DNA of 64,000 nucleotides. It comes from Mariprofundus sp. Its GTDB lineage: Bacteria > Pseudomonadota > Zetaproteobacteria > Mariprofundales > Mariprofundaceae. The notes under the pieces were generated by a model, which saw nothing but the letters and a program-made list of their open reading frames with translations, made no database searches and was not told the DNA's origin. Location of the stretch: contig JAJFLH010000039.1 in the NCBI GenBank assembly GCA_021772775.1, positions 1 through 64,000 on the forward strand, read 5' to 3'. Of this stretch, positions 18,037 to 27,973 are shown piece after piece (position 1 is the first letter of the stretch; the number at the start of each line of letters is the position of its first letter). Position numbers and translations under genes: made by a program.

Positions 18037-18861
18037 ATGATGACCTCATCCATTCTATTTTTTGCTGCCGGACTCTTAACCTCGTTAAGTGCAATCATCA
18101 TTTGGCGCGATGCATTGCAACGCCATGGCAAAACGGGGCCTAGCCCAGCCAATAGAATAGCGACACTGTTATCCATCGCTATCGGCCTCAATATCTGGGC
18201 TATCCACCTGCTTAATTCGGTAACTGCTGAAGGAATCAACTTCAATCTGGCAACCGGTGCTGCCGTATTAACCCTATTGGTTCATGTGATTTATACCATT
18301 GGTATTCTTCGCCATGGCATCCAGGGCCTCGGCTTGTTTCTGTTGCCGGTTACTTCCCTCCCCCTATTTCTTGTACCCATATTACCCGATGCACATGCCG
18401 CCAACTGGGTACATACCTCTTCACTGCTTGAAACCAGTCACCTGTTACTTTCGATGGGGGCATATGCCATCCTCACACTCGCAGCTATCCATGCCGTGAT
18501 GCAAATCATGCTGGATCGTGCTTTGAAGAAAAAACAGCTATCCACCGTTGTTCAAGCGCTACCACCGTTGATGTATATCGAACGCCATATGTTTGCCCAG
18601 GTCAAAGCTGCCACCCTGCTGATTGCCATCAGCATCTTAACAGGTCTTCTTTGGCAATGGGTTGAGCTTAACCATCTTGCCCTTCTCAATCATAAGGTTT
18701 TACTGGCCCTGTTCTCACTTGGCATATTGGTTTTACTGCAATACAAACGTCATCAGGCAAGCTGGCCAACTCGCATTGCCAGCCAGACTGTATTGATGGC
18801 CTATGCCCTTTTGATGTTATCCTATTTCGGTGTCAAACTGATTCATTCACTACTCAGCTGA
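18037..18861 (+). CDS. YpjD-like membrane protein (CcsA/CcmC cytochrome assembly fold)
   Basis: 274 aa with eight predicted TM helices. Family features are conserved His residues in TM segments (LVHVIY, ETSHLLLSMGAY) and a tryptophan-rich segment (GLLWQWVEL). E. coli YpjD is next to a CNNM/CorB gene, as here. Related CcsA/CcmC proteins handle heme; a heme role for YpjD is not established. AAGGA lies about 9 bases before ATG 18037. Confidence 0.85.
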   Translation: MMTSSILFFAAGLLTSLSAIIIWRDALQRHGKTGPSPANRIATLLSIAIGLNIWAIHLLNSVTAEGINFNLATGAAVLTLLVHVIYTIGILRHGIQGLGLFLLPVTSLPLFLVPILPDAHAANWVHTSSLLETSHLLLSMGAYAILTLAAIHAVMQIMLDRALKKKQLSTVVQALPPLMYIERHMFAQVKAATLLIAISILTGLLWQWVELNHLALLNHKVLLALFSLGILVLLQYKRHQASWPTRIASQTVLMAYALLMLSYFGVKLIHSLLS

Positions 18862-18929
18862 GTACGGGAAAGCTGTAACATTTTTATCACTTACATTTCT
18901 ATCCGACTACATATACATGAGAGTTTCAC

Positions 18930-20201
18930 ATGAGTATTGAAGGCTTTCCCTTCTCCTTGGCCATAGGCACGCTATTTTTTCTACTTTTATTGTCGGCCTT
19001 CTTCTCCGGCTCAGAAACAGCTTTAACACGAGCTCGACGCGCCCTCTTACGCGTGCGTCGAGAGCAGGGCAATAAAGGCGCACAAAAGGCTGAAGAGCTG
19101 CTCGATCAACCTGAACGCATGCTCTCAACTATTTTATTGGGCAATAACTTCGTCAACATCGCCGCATCAGCCCTGGCAACAGCGCTGTTCGTCGTTGAAT
19201 TTGGCGAAGCAGGCATTATCTATGCCACCATAGCCATGACCGTGGTTGTGTTGATCTTCGCCGAAATATTGCCCAAGACAATTGCTGTTGCACATGCCGA
19301 AAGTATTGCCTGCAAGGTCGCAGGCCCCATGCGCAGCATCCAGTCTTTGACCGCACCTTTAATCACCGTATTGATGGGTACTATCTCTATACTCAAACAG
19401 ATGTTGCGTATCCCCGAGCAGACAGAAACACCGTTGACCCATAAAGAGCTGGCCAGCATGATTGATATCAGTGTTGAATCCGGCCTATTGGATCAAGCCC
19501 GCGAACAGATGCTCAACAATAGCTTAACATTGCACGAAGTAGCCGTGAAAGCGATCATGACACCGCGCAAACAGATCCGTATGCTGAATGGCTCATTAAC
19601 CGTTGCTGAGTGTTTGAAATTTGCCATTAAAGAGCCTCACTCCCGTTACCCTGTATTTTTGGATGAACCCGACAATATTATTGGCGTTGTACATTTAAGA
19701 GACCTACTGAAACTCAAAATCCCTTACATGCGTCTGGCCGATGCATTAATCTGGAAAAACCTGAGCTATATCCCGACCACTAAGAATGCCTTGGCACAAC
19801 TGTTTGATTTTCAAAGCAACCACCAGCATTTGGCTATGATTGTCGATGAGTTCGGCGACATCGAAGGTCTGATTACATTGGAAGATATCATTGAAGAGAT
19901 TGTCGGTGAAATTCACGATGAATCGGACATACCACCGCAACTGGAGATGTGGCCGCAACCTGATGGCTCGCTCGTCACAGCAGCCACCGTTGCCCTGCAC
20001 GACATCAATCAAGCCATGGATGCAGAGCTACCGGAAGAGAGCGCGGTCACCATTGGTGGCCTGATTGTCGATATTCTGGGCGATATTCCCGAAGGGCGGT
20101 TATGCCTGTCGATTAACAACATCAACGTTGAAGTCCTAAGTGTTCGTGGCGACTGGATTCAACGTGTTCGCCTCACTCCAGTTTCAAAAGATAGTAACTG
20201 A
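18930..20201 (+). CDS. CNNM/CorB-type membrane protein with CBS pair and CorC_HlyC domain
   Basis: 423 aa. N-terminal CNNM domain with SAFFSGSETAL and NNFVNI, three to four TM helices to about 180; two CBS domains about 200-320 (VKAIMTPR, FGDIEGLITLEDIIEEIVG); C-terminal CorC_HlyC transporter-associated domain. Family members act in Mg2+/Co2+ efflux or membrane homeostasis. Directly downstream of the ypjD-like gene, the same order as in E. coli. Confidence 0.93.
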   Translation: MSIEGFPFSLAIGTLFFLLLLSAFFSGSETALTRARRALLRVRREQGNKGAQKAEELLDQPERMLSTILLGNNFVNIAASALATALFVVEFGEAGIIYATIAMTVVVLIFAEILPKTIAVAHAESIACKVAGPMRSIQSLTAPLITVLMGTISILKQMLRIPEQTETPLTHKELASMIDISVESGLLDQAREQMLNNSLTLHEVAVKAIMTPRKQIRMLNGSLTVAECLKFAIKEPHSRYPVFLDEPDNIIGVVHLRDLLKLKIPYMRLADALIWKNLSYIPTTKNALAQLFDFQSNHQHLAMIVDEFGDIEGLITLEDIIEEIVGEIHDESDIPPQLEMWPQPDGSLVTAATVALHDINQAMDAELPEESAVTIGGLIVDILGDIPEGRLCLSINNINVEVLSVRGDWIQRVRLTPVSKDSN

Positions 20202-20463
20202 AGTGAATAAAAAAAGTTCATCGCGGGTTAGCGGGAACCATGGGGTTAGCTCATGCCTTTTGATCTCCCCGTTAGCAGGCTGGTTTAGGGCGGCTTTCTT
20301 TCGTTTTTTCTTTACCTGCTTTAATTAACACCAATCGAATTACACTATAAACATAACTCCAGCTCTATTACCATGGAGCTGAGCTTTTGATCGCCCCTAT
20401 ACATAATCTGAACGGCTGCTTTTGGCGGCGGTCTGTCATTCCCATAAATGCGCGATGAACCAT
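20202..20463. other. Intergenic stretch with no gene seen
   Basis: Between convergent genes. A T-rich run around 20290-20310 (TTTCTTTCGTTTTTTCTTT) may end transcription of the CorB gene, but I see no clear stem. No RNA or protein gene recognised. Confidence 0.5.
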
Positions 20464-20488
20464 AAAAAAGGCTCCCGAAGGAGCCTTT
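20464..20488 (-). terminator. Terminator of the pyruvate dehydrogenase operon
   Basis: AAGGCTCC-CGAA-GGAGCCTT hairpin; on the minus strand the stem is followed by a six-T run, and it lies 40 bases after the lpd stop. Confidence 0.85.
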
Positions 20489-20526
20489 AAGAAGTTGCAA
20501 AAAGCACTGTTTACTACTTAACCAAC

Positions 20527-22350
20527 TTAGATATGGATGGCTTTACCATCGGCATCAAGCACGGATTCATGAATCATTTCCGACAGTGTTGGATGCGGGA
20601 ACATATGATGTGCTAGTTCTGTTTCTGTTGTTTCCAAAGTCTTGGCAACACCCAGTGAAACAATCATTTCAGTAGCTTCAGCTCCAACGATATGCGCACC
20701 TAACAACTCACCTGTTTCAGCATGGAAAATCGTTTTCACCATACCATCTGTTTCTGCCAGGCCCATCGCTTTACCGTTAGTCCCGTAAGCCATACGCCCT
20801 ACTTTGTATGGAATCCCCTCTTCTTTACAGCTCTTCTCAGTCTTACCACATGAACCAACCTGCGGCTGGCAATAGGTGCAACCTGGCACATTACCATAAT
20901 CAACTGCATGCGGCGTTTTACCCGCAATCGCTTCAATACAGACGATACCTTCATGACTGGCTACGTGAGCCAAAGCAGGCGCGCCCACCACATCACCAAT
21001 CGCATAAATGCCAGCATGATCGGTACGGTACCAGTCATCGACTTCAATCGTGTTACGATCTACTTTCATTGCAGTGTTTTCAACACCGATGTTCTCAGTA
21101 TTACCAATCACGCCAACTGCAACCAGACAGACATCACCTTCGATGCTTGTCTGTTTTCCTTTTGCTTCATATTCTACTACAGCTTTGCCATCGACATTCT
21201 TAGCTGATGAGACCATAGCACCCGTAATAATCTTGATTTTCTGTTTCTTGAATGAACGCGCTACTACTTTCGAGATTTCATGATCTTCCAATGGTAAAAT
21301 CTGATCTGCAGCTTCAATAACCGTAACTTCTGAACCCATGGCATTATAAAAGTATGCGAACTCCATACCGATTGCGCCAGAACCAATGACCACCAATTTC
21401 TTCGGTAACGCAGTCGGAGACAATGCCTGTTTGTAGGTGATGATCACTTCGTTATCAACATCCATACCCGGGAATGCGCGTGCACGGGCACCTGTCGCCA
21501 CAACCACATGTTTGGCTGTGACCTGCGTGCTGTTGCCATCGGCATCTTTGACCATCAGTCGGTTATCAGCTTCAAATGATGCAAAACCTTCGATATGTTC
21601 AATCTTGTTTTTCTTGAACAGGAATCCAATACCGCCATTAAGCTTAGCAGAGATCGCACGTGAACGTGCTACAGCCTTAGCCAGATCAGGGTTTGCTTTG
21701 CTCACACCCAAGCCCAACACATCACCACTATGCTCAATGATATTGATTACTTCAGCCGTACGCAGCAACGCTTTAGTAGGGATGCAGCCCCAGTTCAAAC
21801 AGATACCACCCAAATGAGTTGATTCGATACAGGCAACTTTAAGTCCCAATTGTGCTGCACGGATCGCAGCAACATAACCACCTGGGCCTGCACCAATCAC
21901 CACAACATCGTACTCACCATCAGCATTAAACAGGCCCGATGCTTTAAGACTTAAGGCATCAACATCTTCATCAGAGGCATGGTCTGTTCCAGCAATCGCT
22001 TCGGTAACAGTAGCGGCGACCTGTTCCACAGCAGCCTGCTGTTCAGGTTCAACTTCAGGAATAGATGTTTCCGCCAAATTTTCTGGTGTGTAATCGGCAG
22101 GCACCTCTTCATCATCTTCCGCAATCACCGCAATCGCAGAGCCTACGGCCACCACAGAGCCCGCAGGTGCAATGATTTTGTGCAAGACACCTTCATCAAC
22201 GACTTCCATTTCCATGGTCGCTTTGTCGGTCTCTACTTCCGCCATCACTTCACCGGAAACCAGTTCATCGCCCTCCTTCTTCAACCAGCGGGCAATTTTC
22301 CCCTCGGTCATAGTTGGAGAAAGTTGGGACATAAACAGATCAATTGGCAT
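20527..22350 (-). CDS. lpdA: Dihydrolipoamide dehydrogenase (E3) with an N-terminal lipoyl domain
   Basis: 607 aa. Residues 1-80 are a lipoyl domain with the acceptor Lys in VETDKATME; an acidic, Ala-rich linker runs to about 145; the rest is E3 with FAD motif VVIGAGPGGYVAA, redox disulfide GGICLNWGCIPTKAL, NAD motif VVIGSGAIGMEFA and C-terminal HMFPHPTLSE with the catalytic His. E3 reoxidises dihydrolipoamide and makes NADH. I chose ATG 22350 (GAGG 9 bases upstream) over TTG 22356. Last gene of the operon. Lipoyl-E3 fusions occur in several proteobacteria. Confidence 0.95.
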   Translation of the reverse strand: MPIDLFMSQLSPTMTEGKIARWLKKEGDELVSGEVMAEVETDKATMEMEVVDEGVLHKIIAPAGSVVAVGSAIAVIAEDDEEVPADYTPENLAETSIPEVEPEQQAAVEQVAATVTEAIAGTDHASDEDVDALSLKASGLFNADGEYDVVVIGAGPGGYVAAIRAAQLGLKVACIESTHLGGICLNWGCIPTKALLRTAEVINIIEHSGDVLGLGVSKANPDLAKAVARSRAISAKLNGGIGFLFKKNKIEHIEGFASFEADNRLMVKDADGNSTQVTAKHVVVATGARARAFPGMDVDNEVIITYKQALSPTALPKKLVVIGSGAIGMEFAYFYNAMGSEVTVIEAADQILPLEDHEISKVVARSFKKQKIKIITGAMVSSAKNVDGKAVVEYEAKGKQTSIEGDVCLVAVGVIGNTENIGVENTAMKVDRNTIEVDDWYRTDHAGIYAIGDVVGAPALAHVASHEGIVCIEAIAGKTPHAVDYGNVPGCTYCQPQVGSCGKTEKSCKEEGIPYKVGRMAYGTNGKAMGLAETDGMVKTIFHAETGELLGAHIVGAEATEMIVSLGVAKTLETTETELAHHMFPHPTLSEMIHESVLDADGKAIHI

Positions 22351-22374
22351 AATCAAAACCTCGAAAATCGTTTA

Positions 22375-22443
22375 ACCGCAAAGGACTCAGAGGACACAGA
22401 GTTTTTACTATCATCTCTCTGCTCCCTCTGAGTCCTCTACGGT
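22375..22443. repeat. Dispersed palindromic element, copy 1
   Basis: Arms ACCGCAAAGGACTCAGAGG and, inverted, ACCGTAGAGGACTCAGAGG match at 17 of 19 positions around a T-rich centre. It sits between E2 and E3 in the transcribed operon and would fold into a long hairpin. A related element is at 44551-44635. Confidence 0.75.
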
Positions 22444-22457
22444 AAGTAAATAAACAG

Positions 22458-23753
22458 TTAAATTAACAGGCCCGCTGGGCACTCAATATGTTTCTTCAAT
22501 GCAGCCAGGAATTGAGCACCAACTGCACCATCAACAACACGGTGGTCACAGGAAAGGGTTAAGGTCATCATCTTTTTAATGACCACTGCGCCATTTTCAA
22601 CAACAGCGCGCTCATCAGTGCCACCGACAGCTAAAATCGCACCTTCAGGTGGATTAACAATGGCTGAGAACTGCTTCACGCCAAACATGCCAAGATTAGA
22701 TATTGAGAATGTACCACCGGAATATTCATTCGGTTGCAACTCTCCGGCTCTGGCACGACCAGCCAATTCTTTCACTTCAGCAGAGATATCGGTCATAGCT
22801 TTCTGTTCAGCAAAACGAACTACTGGTGTAATCAGGCCACCTTCAATTGCAACAGCAATCGAAATGTGGGCATGTTTGTGCATCAACGTATGGCTATCAG
22901 TCCAGCTCGCATTGGCAGCAGGCACATCAACCAGCCCTTTGGCGACAGCTTTAACAATAAAGTCGTTCACACTCAGCTTAAACGCACCATCTGCCGCTTC
23001 ATTGAGCTGACCACGCAAATCCATCAAACGATCCATGGCCACATCTACACTCAGATAGAAGTGTGGCACAGTTTGTTTGGATTCGGACAGACGACGTGAA
23101 ATGGCTTTGCGCATCATGCTATTTTCAATACGATCATACTCATCAGCGTGATAAGGCAACGGCCCTTGTGGCAATGGACGTGTAGGTAGTGGCGCTACAG
23201 CCGCCGTTGCTCCACCCAATGAGATACCGCGTCTGGATGCATTTTCGACATCGGCTTTAACAATACGGCCCTTTGGACCAGTGCCTTGAATCGCAGCCAG
23301 ATTAATACCTTTCTGTTTGGCCAATCGACGCGCTAACGGACTGGCTTTAATCCGACCACTTCTTGCTACCGGTGCTGCAGCTACAGGAGCTGGTGCAACT
23401 GCTGCCGCTGCTACAGGCGCAGGAGCCACAACTGCTGGAGAGGAAACCGCTTCTGGAGCTTCAACAGGGCTACTTTCACTATTCGCCGGCGCATAATCCG
23501 CTGGCACCTCTTCATCATCTTCGGCAATCACTGCAATAGGCAAACCAACAGCAACTAACGAACCTGCTGGCGCTAATATTTTATGCAAAACACCTTCATC
23601 CACAACTTCAACTTCCATCGTGGCTTTATCGGTTTCCACTTCGGCCAGTACTTCACCGGATTCCAGCATATCACCTTCTTTCTTTAACCAGCGGGCAATT
23701 TTACCCTCGGTCATGGTCGGTGACAGTTGCGTCATAAAAACATCAATCGGCAT
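22458..23753 (-). CDS. Pyruvate dehydrogenase E2, dihydrolipoamide acetyltransferase
   Basis: 431 aa. Lipoyl domain 1-80 (VETDKATMEVEV), Ala/Pro-rich linker about 95-130, peripheral-subunit-binding domain about 137-172 (ASPLARRLAKQKG), and catalytic domain to the end with DHRVVDG. The lipoyl domain is close in sequence to that of the E3, suggesting duplication. Ribosome-binding site GAGGGAAG before ATG 23753. Forms the core of the complex with the E1 and E3 genes beside it. Confidence 0.95.
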   Translation of the reverse strand: MPIDVFMTQLSPTMTEGKIARWLKKEGDMLESGEVLAEVETDKATMEVEVVDEGVLHKILAPAGSLVAVGLPIAVIAEDDEEVPADYAPANSESSPVEAPEAVSSPAVVAPAPVAAAAVAPAPVAAAPVARSGRIKASPLARRLAKQKGINLAAIQGTGPKGRIVKADVENASRRGISLGGATAAVAPLPTRPLPQGPLPYHADEYDRIENSMMRKAISRRLSESKQTVPHFYLSVDVAMDRLMDLRGQLNEAADGAFKLSVNDFIVKAVAKGLVDVPAANASWTDSHTLMHKHAHISIAVAIEGGLITPVVRFAEQKAMTDISAEVKELAGRARAGELQPNEYSGGTFSISNLGMFGVKQFSAIVNPPEGAILAVGGTDERAVVENGAVVIKKMMTLTLSCDHRVVDGAVGAQFLAALKKHIECPAGLLI

Positions 23754-23821
23754 TAGAGTCTTCCCTCATATAATTAAACACAGTTAACACAGGCAAGCCT
23801 GTGTGAGAACAGCTAAACAGA

Positions 23822-24802
23822 TCAAGCGCGGCCACAGGCCACACGTGCAGCTTCAACAATATCTGCCACAGACGGCAGTGCCATCAATTCCAGATTCGCG
23901 GCATAAGGCATCGGTACATCTTTACCGGTCACACGAATCACTGGAGAGTCCAGATCATCAAACGCACGTTCCATGATACGAGCAGAAATCTCTGCACCAA
24001 TACCAGCAAAGCGCCAGCCTTCTTCAACCACAACTGCACAGTTGGTTTTCACCACAGATGCAATGATGGTATCTTCATCGAGCGGACGAATCGTACGCGG
24101 ATCAACTACTTCAGCTTCAATACCCTGCTCAGCCAACACTTTGGCAGCTTCCAATGCAAAACCGGTCATACGGGAGTGCGCTACGATGGTGACATCAGTT
24201 CCGGCACGTTTGATATCAGCTTTACCCAATGGGATAATATAATCACCTTCAGGAACTGGGCCTACATCACCGTAATTGATTTCGTTCTCAATAAAGATCA
24301 CCGTATCATTATCACGGATGGATGCTTTCAATAAACCTTTGGCATCAGCCGGGTTTGATGGCATCACCACTTTCAAGCCAGGCACATTGGCCATCCAATT
24401 TTCCAGACTCTGTGAATGCTGTGCACCAACACGCGCAGCTGAACCACCAGCACCACGAAACACCATCGGACAGCTATACTGGCCACCAGACATGTATTTC
24501 ATTTTAGCAGCAGCATTAACGATCTGATCCAGTGCCAGAATGGCAAAATTCCAGGTCATAAATTCAATCACTGGGCGTAAGCCTGTCATCGAGGCACCCA
24601 CACCAAGACCAGCAAAACCCAGCTCAGTAATTGGTGTATCAATCACACGTTTAGGACCAAACTTCTCCAACAGTCCCTGTGATACTTTATAAGCGCCATT
24701 GTATTCGGCGACTTCTTCACCCATCAGAAAGACACGATCATCACGCGTCATCTCTTCAGCCATCGCCTGATTCAGCGCTTCACGGTAAGTAACTTTATTC
24801 AT
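23822..24802 (-). CDS. pdhB: Pyruvate dehydrogenase E1 component, beta subunit
   Basis: 326 aa, the usual length. Typical E1-beta features: EALNQAMAEEM at the N-terminus, MGEEVAEYNGAYK, the transketolase pyrimidine-binding domain and the C-terminal domain with VEEGWRFAGIG. It binds the pyrimidine ring of ThDP at the E1 interface. Starts 2 bases after the E1-alpha stop, so coupled. Confidence 0.95.
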   Translation of the reverse strand: MNKVTYREALNQAMAEEMTRDDRVFLMGEEVAEYNGAYKVSQGLLEKFGPKRVIDTPITELGFAGLGVGASMTGLRPVIEFMTWNFAILALDQIVNAAAKMKYMSGGQYSCPMVFRGAGGSAARVGAQHSQSLENWMANVPGLKVVMPSNPADAKGLLKASIRDNDTVIFIENEINYGDVGPVPEGDYIIPLGKADIKRAGTDVTIVAHSRMTGFALEAAKVLAEQGIEAEVVDPRTIRPLDEDTIIASVVKTNCAVVVEEGWRFAGIGAEISARIMERAFDDLDSPVIRVTGKDVPMPYAANLELMALPSVADIVEAARVACGRA

Positions 24803-24804
24803 GC

Positions 24805-25848
24805 TTAATACACCTTGCCCGTTTCTGGATATGCGCCTTTGATCGGATCACTATAAATATCGGTCCATAGCTCTTTAGCATCCGGTTCAGGTTGTGCCTC
24901 AGCTGCTTTCGCAATCGCAGCAACTTCCTTTTTGATCTCTTTATCTTTCTGTTTAAAGGCTTCTTCAGTACTCAAACCAGCTGCAATCATCTGATTCTGC
25001 AAGCGGGCAATTGGATCACGACCACTGCGCCATTCATCTACTTCAGCACGCGTACGATAAGTAGCAGGATCAGACATCGAATGACCACGATAACGGTAGG
25101 TATTGGCTTCAATCAGCATAGGGCCTTTACCGGAACGTGCATGCTCAATGGCTTCACGCATCTTCTTATCAAACTCTAATACATCCATGCCATCGATTTT
25201 CATACCTGGAATCTTGAACGAAATACCACGTTTGTAGAGCTGGGTTTCAGCCGATGCACGATCGAGCGAGGTACCCATAGCGTACTGGTTGTTTTCAACC
25301 AAGAATACAATCGGAAGTTTCCATAAAGCAGCCATATTAAATGACTCGTATACAGCGCCTTGGTTGATACCACCATCACCCATGATACAGATGGTCACAC
25401 GGCCATCTTCCTTGTAATAACTGGAAAAACCGAAACCAAGCCCGATCGGAACCTGCTCGCCCACAATACCGTTACCGCCGGCAAAGTTCTTCTCGATATC
25501 AAACATATGCATCGAGCCGCCTTTACCTTTAACTACACCACCAGCGCGGCCAAGCAACTCGGCCATGACAGCTGTCGGATCAGTGCCTCGTGCCAGGATA
25601 TGGCCGTGATCACGGTAACTGGTCATCATGTAATCTTTGGCATCTGATGCAGATGCAAGACCGACACAGACCGCCTCCTGACCATTACACAGATGGCAAA
25701 AACCACCGATTTTTTTCAAACCATAGAGTTGACCAGCCTTCTCTTCAAAACGGCGAATAAACAACATGCTGTCGTGCATCTCATGTAAGGCTTCTTCACT
25801 ATAGAAGTCCCCTTCATGTGTGATGCCGGTTTTCTGCTCTGCAGACAT
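24805..25848 (-). CDS. pdhA: Pyruvate dehydrogenase E1 component, alpha subunit
   Basis: About 347 aa. ThDP motif GDGGINQGAVYESFN...ENN and the phosphorylation-loop-like YRYRGHSMSDPATYR are present. It decarboxylates pyruvate and passes the acetyl group to E2 lipoyl. ATG 25848 (MSAEQKTG) is preferred to an in-frame start at 25908, which would add 20 residues without family match. First gene of the operon E1a-E1b-E2-E3; its promoter should lie in 25849-26085. Confidence 0.95.
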   Translation of the reverse strand: MSAEQKTGITHEGDFYSEEALHEMHDSMLFIRRFEEKAGQLYGLKKIGGFCHLCNGQEAVCVGLASASDAKDYMMTSYRDHGHILARGTDPTAVMAELLGRAGGVVKGKGGSMHMFDIEKNFAGGNGIVGEQVPIGLGFGFSSYYKEDGRVTICIMGDGGINQGAVYESFNMAALWKLPIVFLVENNQYAMGTSLDRASAETQLYKRGISFKIPGMKIDGMDVLEFDKKMREAIEHARSGKGPMLIEANTYRYRGHSMSDPATYRTRAEVDEWRSGRDPIARLQNQMIAAGLSTEEAFKQKDKEIKKEVAAIAKAAEAQPEPDAKELWTDIYSDPIKGAYPETGKVY

Positions 25849-26085
25849 AGCGACCCCAACAAAAAAATTAATGGGGCGAATCATGCCTACCCTTGAAGAC
25901 ACCAGCAACCCTATTTCGAACTCACTTACAAGCTGTATGGTTATTTAAATCACCACTAATTTTATATGGATAAGGTAAAAAAGAGAGCAACTTTACAGTT
26001 CAGGCGAACTGTTACAGCTACCTCTTCAACTTCAGCTCACCGTCTGTTCCAATCATTGGCACAGACCAAAGATACATCTCAGTGG

Positions 26086-26907
26086 CTATAGCAATTTCCA
26101 TAATCGTTTGCCTTTAAAGAGCACCTGCTCCCAGCGCGACACGTTTCCTTCCGGTGTTTCTGTCGCTCCCGACACAAAGTATCCGCCTTTCTGCATACTC
26201 CGTGCGATGCGATCAACTACTTTGGCGCGCTCTTCCGGGGTGAAATAGATCAACACATTGCGACAAAACACCACGTCAAATGGCCCATGCCGACGTACGG
26301 TAGAAACCAATTGATCTTCCACCAGATTAGCATGTGCAAATCGCATCATCTTCTTCAATTCTGGCCTTACATTCCAGCGATTACCATCCTGTTCAAAAAA
26401 ACGTACCAGTTGTTTGATCGGCAAACCACGCTGCACTTCCATCTGGCTGTAAACACCCTTACTCGCCGCAGCCACCGCCTTCACCGAAAAGTCTGTTCCC
26501 AAGATATGTACTCGGCCAGGGCCTGGCACACTCTCACTCGCCGTCATGGCAATCGAACATGCCTCCTGCCCTGTAGAAGATGCCGCTGACCATACATTAA
26601 TCTTGCCATGCGCACCTTTGGCCGCCGTTAATTCAGGAAAAATCAGATCACGCAACGCATCAAAGGGATATTGATCCCGAAAAAACAGTGTTTCATTCGT
26701 TGTCATGGCATCGAGAACCTGCCTGGCCAAATCACCATCAGGTTTCTGGCGAATAGTGCGAGACAATGCATTCACATCATCAAGTCCATGTTCACGCAGC
26801 AAGCGGGTCATGCGCGACTTGATCAAGTATTGTTTATCATTATTCAAAGCCAGTCCAATTTTTCGCAGTAAGAATTCCTGCATAAACTTAAACTCAAGCG
26901 GTTGCAT
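26086..26907 (-). CDS. cheR: Chemotaxis protein methyltransferase CheR
   Basis: 273 aa. N-terminal helical CheR_N domain and C-terminal SAM-dependent domain with NVWSAASSTGQEACSIAM, where the common ACSTGEEPYS motif reads AASSTGQEACS, and FDVVFCRNVLIYF. It methylates Glu residues of MCPs using S-adenosylmethionine. Start ATG 26907 has AAAGGAGG 6 bases upstream. Overlaps cheB by 14 bases; last gene of the chemotaxis operon. Confidence 0.93.
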   Translation of the reverse strand: MQPLEFKFMQEFLLRKIGLALNNDKQYLIKSRMTRLLREHGLDDVNALSRTIRQKPDGDLARQVLDAMTTNETLFFRDQYPFDALRDLIFPELTAAKGAHGKINVWSAASSTGQEACSIAMTASESVPGPGRVHILGTDFSVKAVAAASKGVYSQMEVQRGLPIKQLVRFFEQDGNRWNVRPELKKMMRFAHANLVEDQLVSTVRRHGPFDVVFCRNVLIYFTPEERAKVVDRIARSMQKGGYFVSGATETPEGNVSRWEQVLFKGKRLWKLL

Positions 26908-27973
26908 CTTTGCCTCCTTTCGAAGCCATCTGGCGCAGTGCATCAGCTATTTTATTCAAAGGCAACACATCATGAGCAGCGCCGACTTTAACTGTTGCGC
27001 CGGGCATCCCCCACACGGAACTACTTGCCTTATCCTGCACAATCACATGACCACGCCCTTCATTAATCTGTTTAGCGCCATCAGCGCCATCAACTCCCAT
27101 ACCTGTCAGCACTACAGCGAGTGTTTTCACTGTTGGCGCCAAATCAGCCAAGGAATAGAATGTTCTGTCCACAGCAGGCTTGCAGTGATGCAATTTCGCC
27201 CCATCAATCAACTTCGCAAACAACTTCATATTTTGACGCACCACTTCCATATGAATTTCTCCCGGCGCTAAATATACATGCCCCTGCTGCAGCTCCATGC
27301 CATCTTCAGCCACTTTACATATCAATGCAGACTCTTTATCCAGCCGGGATGCTAGGCTGTATATAAATAACTTGGGCATATGCTGAACAATCACAATCGG
27401 CAACAGCATCCCTGCCGGCAAAGCAGAGATCACCTGACTCAAAGCTGCCGGACCACCGGTACTCGAACCAATAGCAATAATATCGGGCTTAAACGACAGT
27501 GGTCTCTTGAACCGAACCGACTGCGTTTTTGGGCTTCGGTTTTGCCCCCCCACCACCTGGCTTACGCTTTGAGCCATACGCGAACAGCGGGCTAATCGTT
27601 TCGTCAACTCGCCCTGAGCATCGGCACATGAAGCATTGGGCTTTAGAATGAAATCACAGGCGCCTGCTGAGAGTGCTTCAAGGGTGCGTTCAGCATTCGA
27701 TTCTGTTTCGCCTGACACCACAATCACCTTGGTTTGCGGCGCATCTGTTTGCAAAGCATTCAACACATCAAGACCGTGCATCACGGGCATTTCCATATCT
27801 AACACCAGCAGATCAGGTTTTAATTTAACAATCTGCCGCAAAGCCATTTCACCATTACTAGCGGTACCAACCACTTCAACATGATCAATATCGGTCAGGC
27901 AACGGCGCATAAACGAACGAAACACAACCGAATCATCTACAATCAGGGTGCGCAGCACCGGATTGGATCTCAT
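26894..27973 (-). CDS. cheB: Chemotaxis response regulator/methylesterase CheB
   Basis: 359 aa. Receiver domain 1-125 (IVDDS, VLDMEMPVMHG, ending ILKPN) and methylesterase domain from about 165 with catalytic Ser in GSSTGG, His in VQHM and Asp in GMGVDGADG. Removes methyl groups from MCPs when phosphorylated by CheA. Overlaps cheY upstream (ATGA) and cheR downstream. Confidence 0.95.
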   Translation of the reverse strand: MRSNPVLRTLIVDDSVVFRSFMRRCLTDIDHVEVVGTASNGEMALRQIVKLKPDLLVLDMEMPVMHGLDVLNALQTDAPQTKVIVVSGETESNAERTLEALSAGACDFILKPNASCADAQGELTKRLARCSRMAQSVSQVVGGQNRSPKTQSVRFKRPLSFKPDIIAIGSSTGGPAALSQVISALPAGMLLPIVIVQHMPKLFIYSLASRLDKESALICKVAEDGMELQQGHVYLAPGEIHMEVVRQNMKLFAKLIDGAKLHHCKPAVDRTFYSLADLAPTVKTLAVVLTGMGVDGADGAKQINEGRGHVIVQDKASSSVWGMPGATVKVGAAHDVLPLNKIADALRQMASKGGKDATA

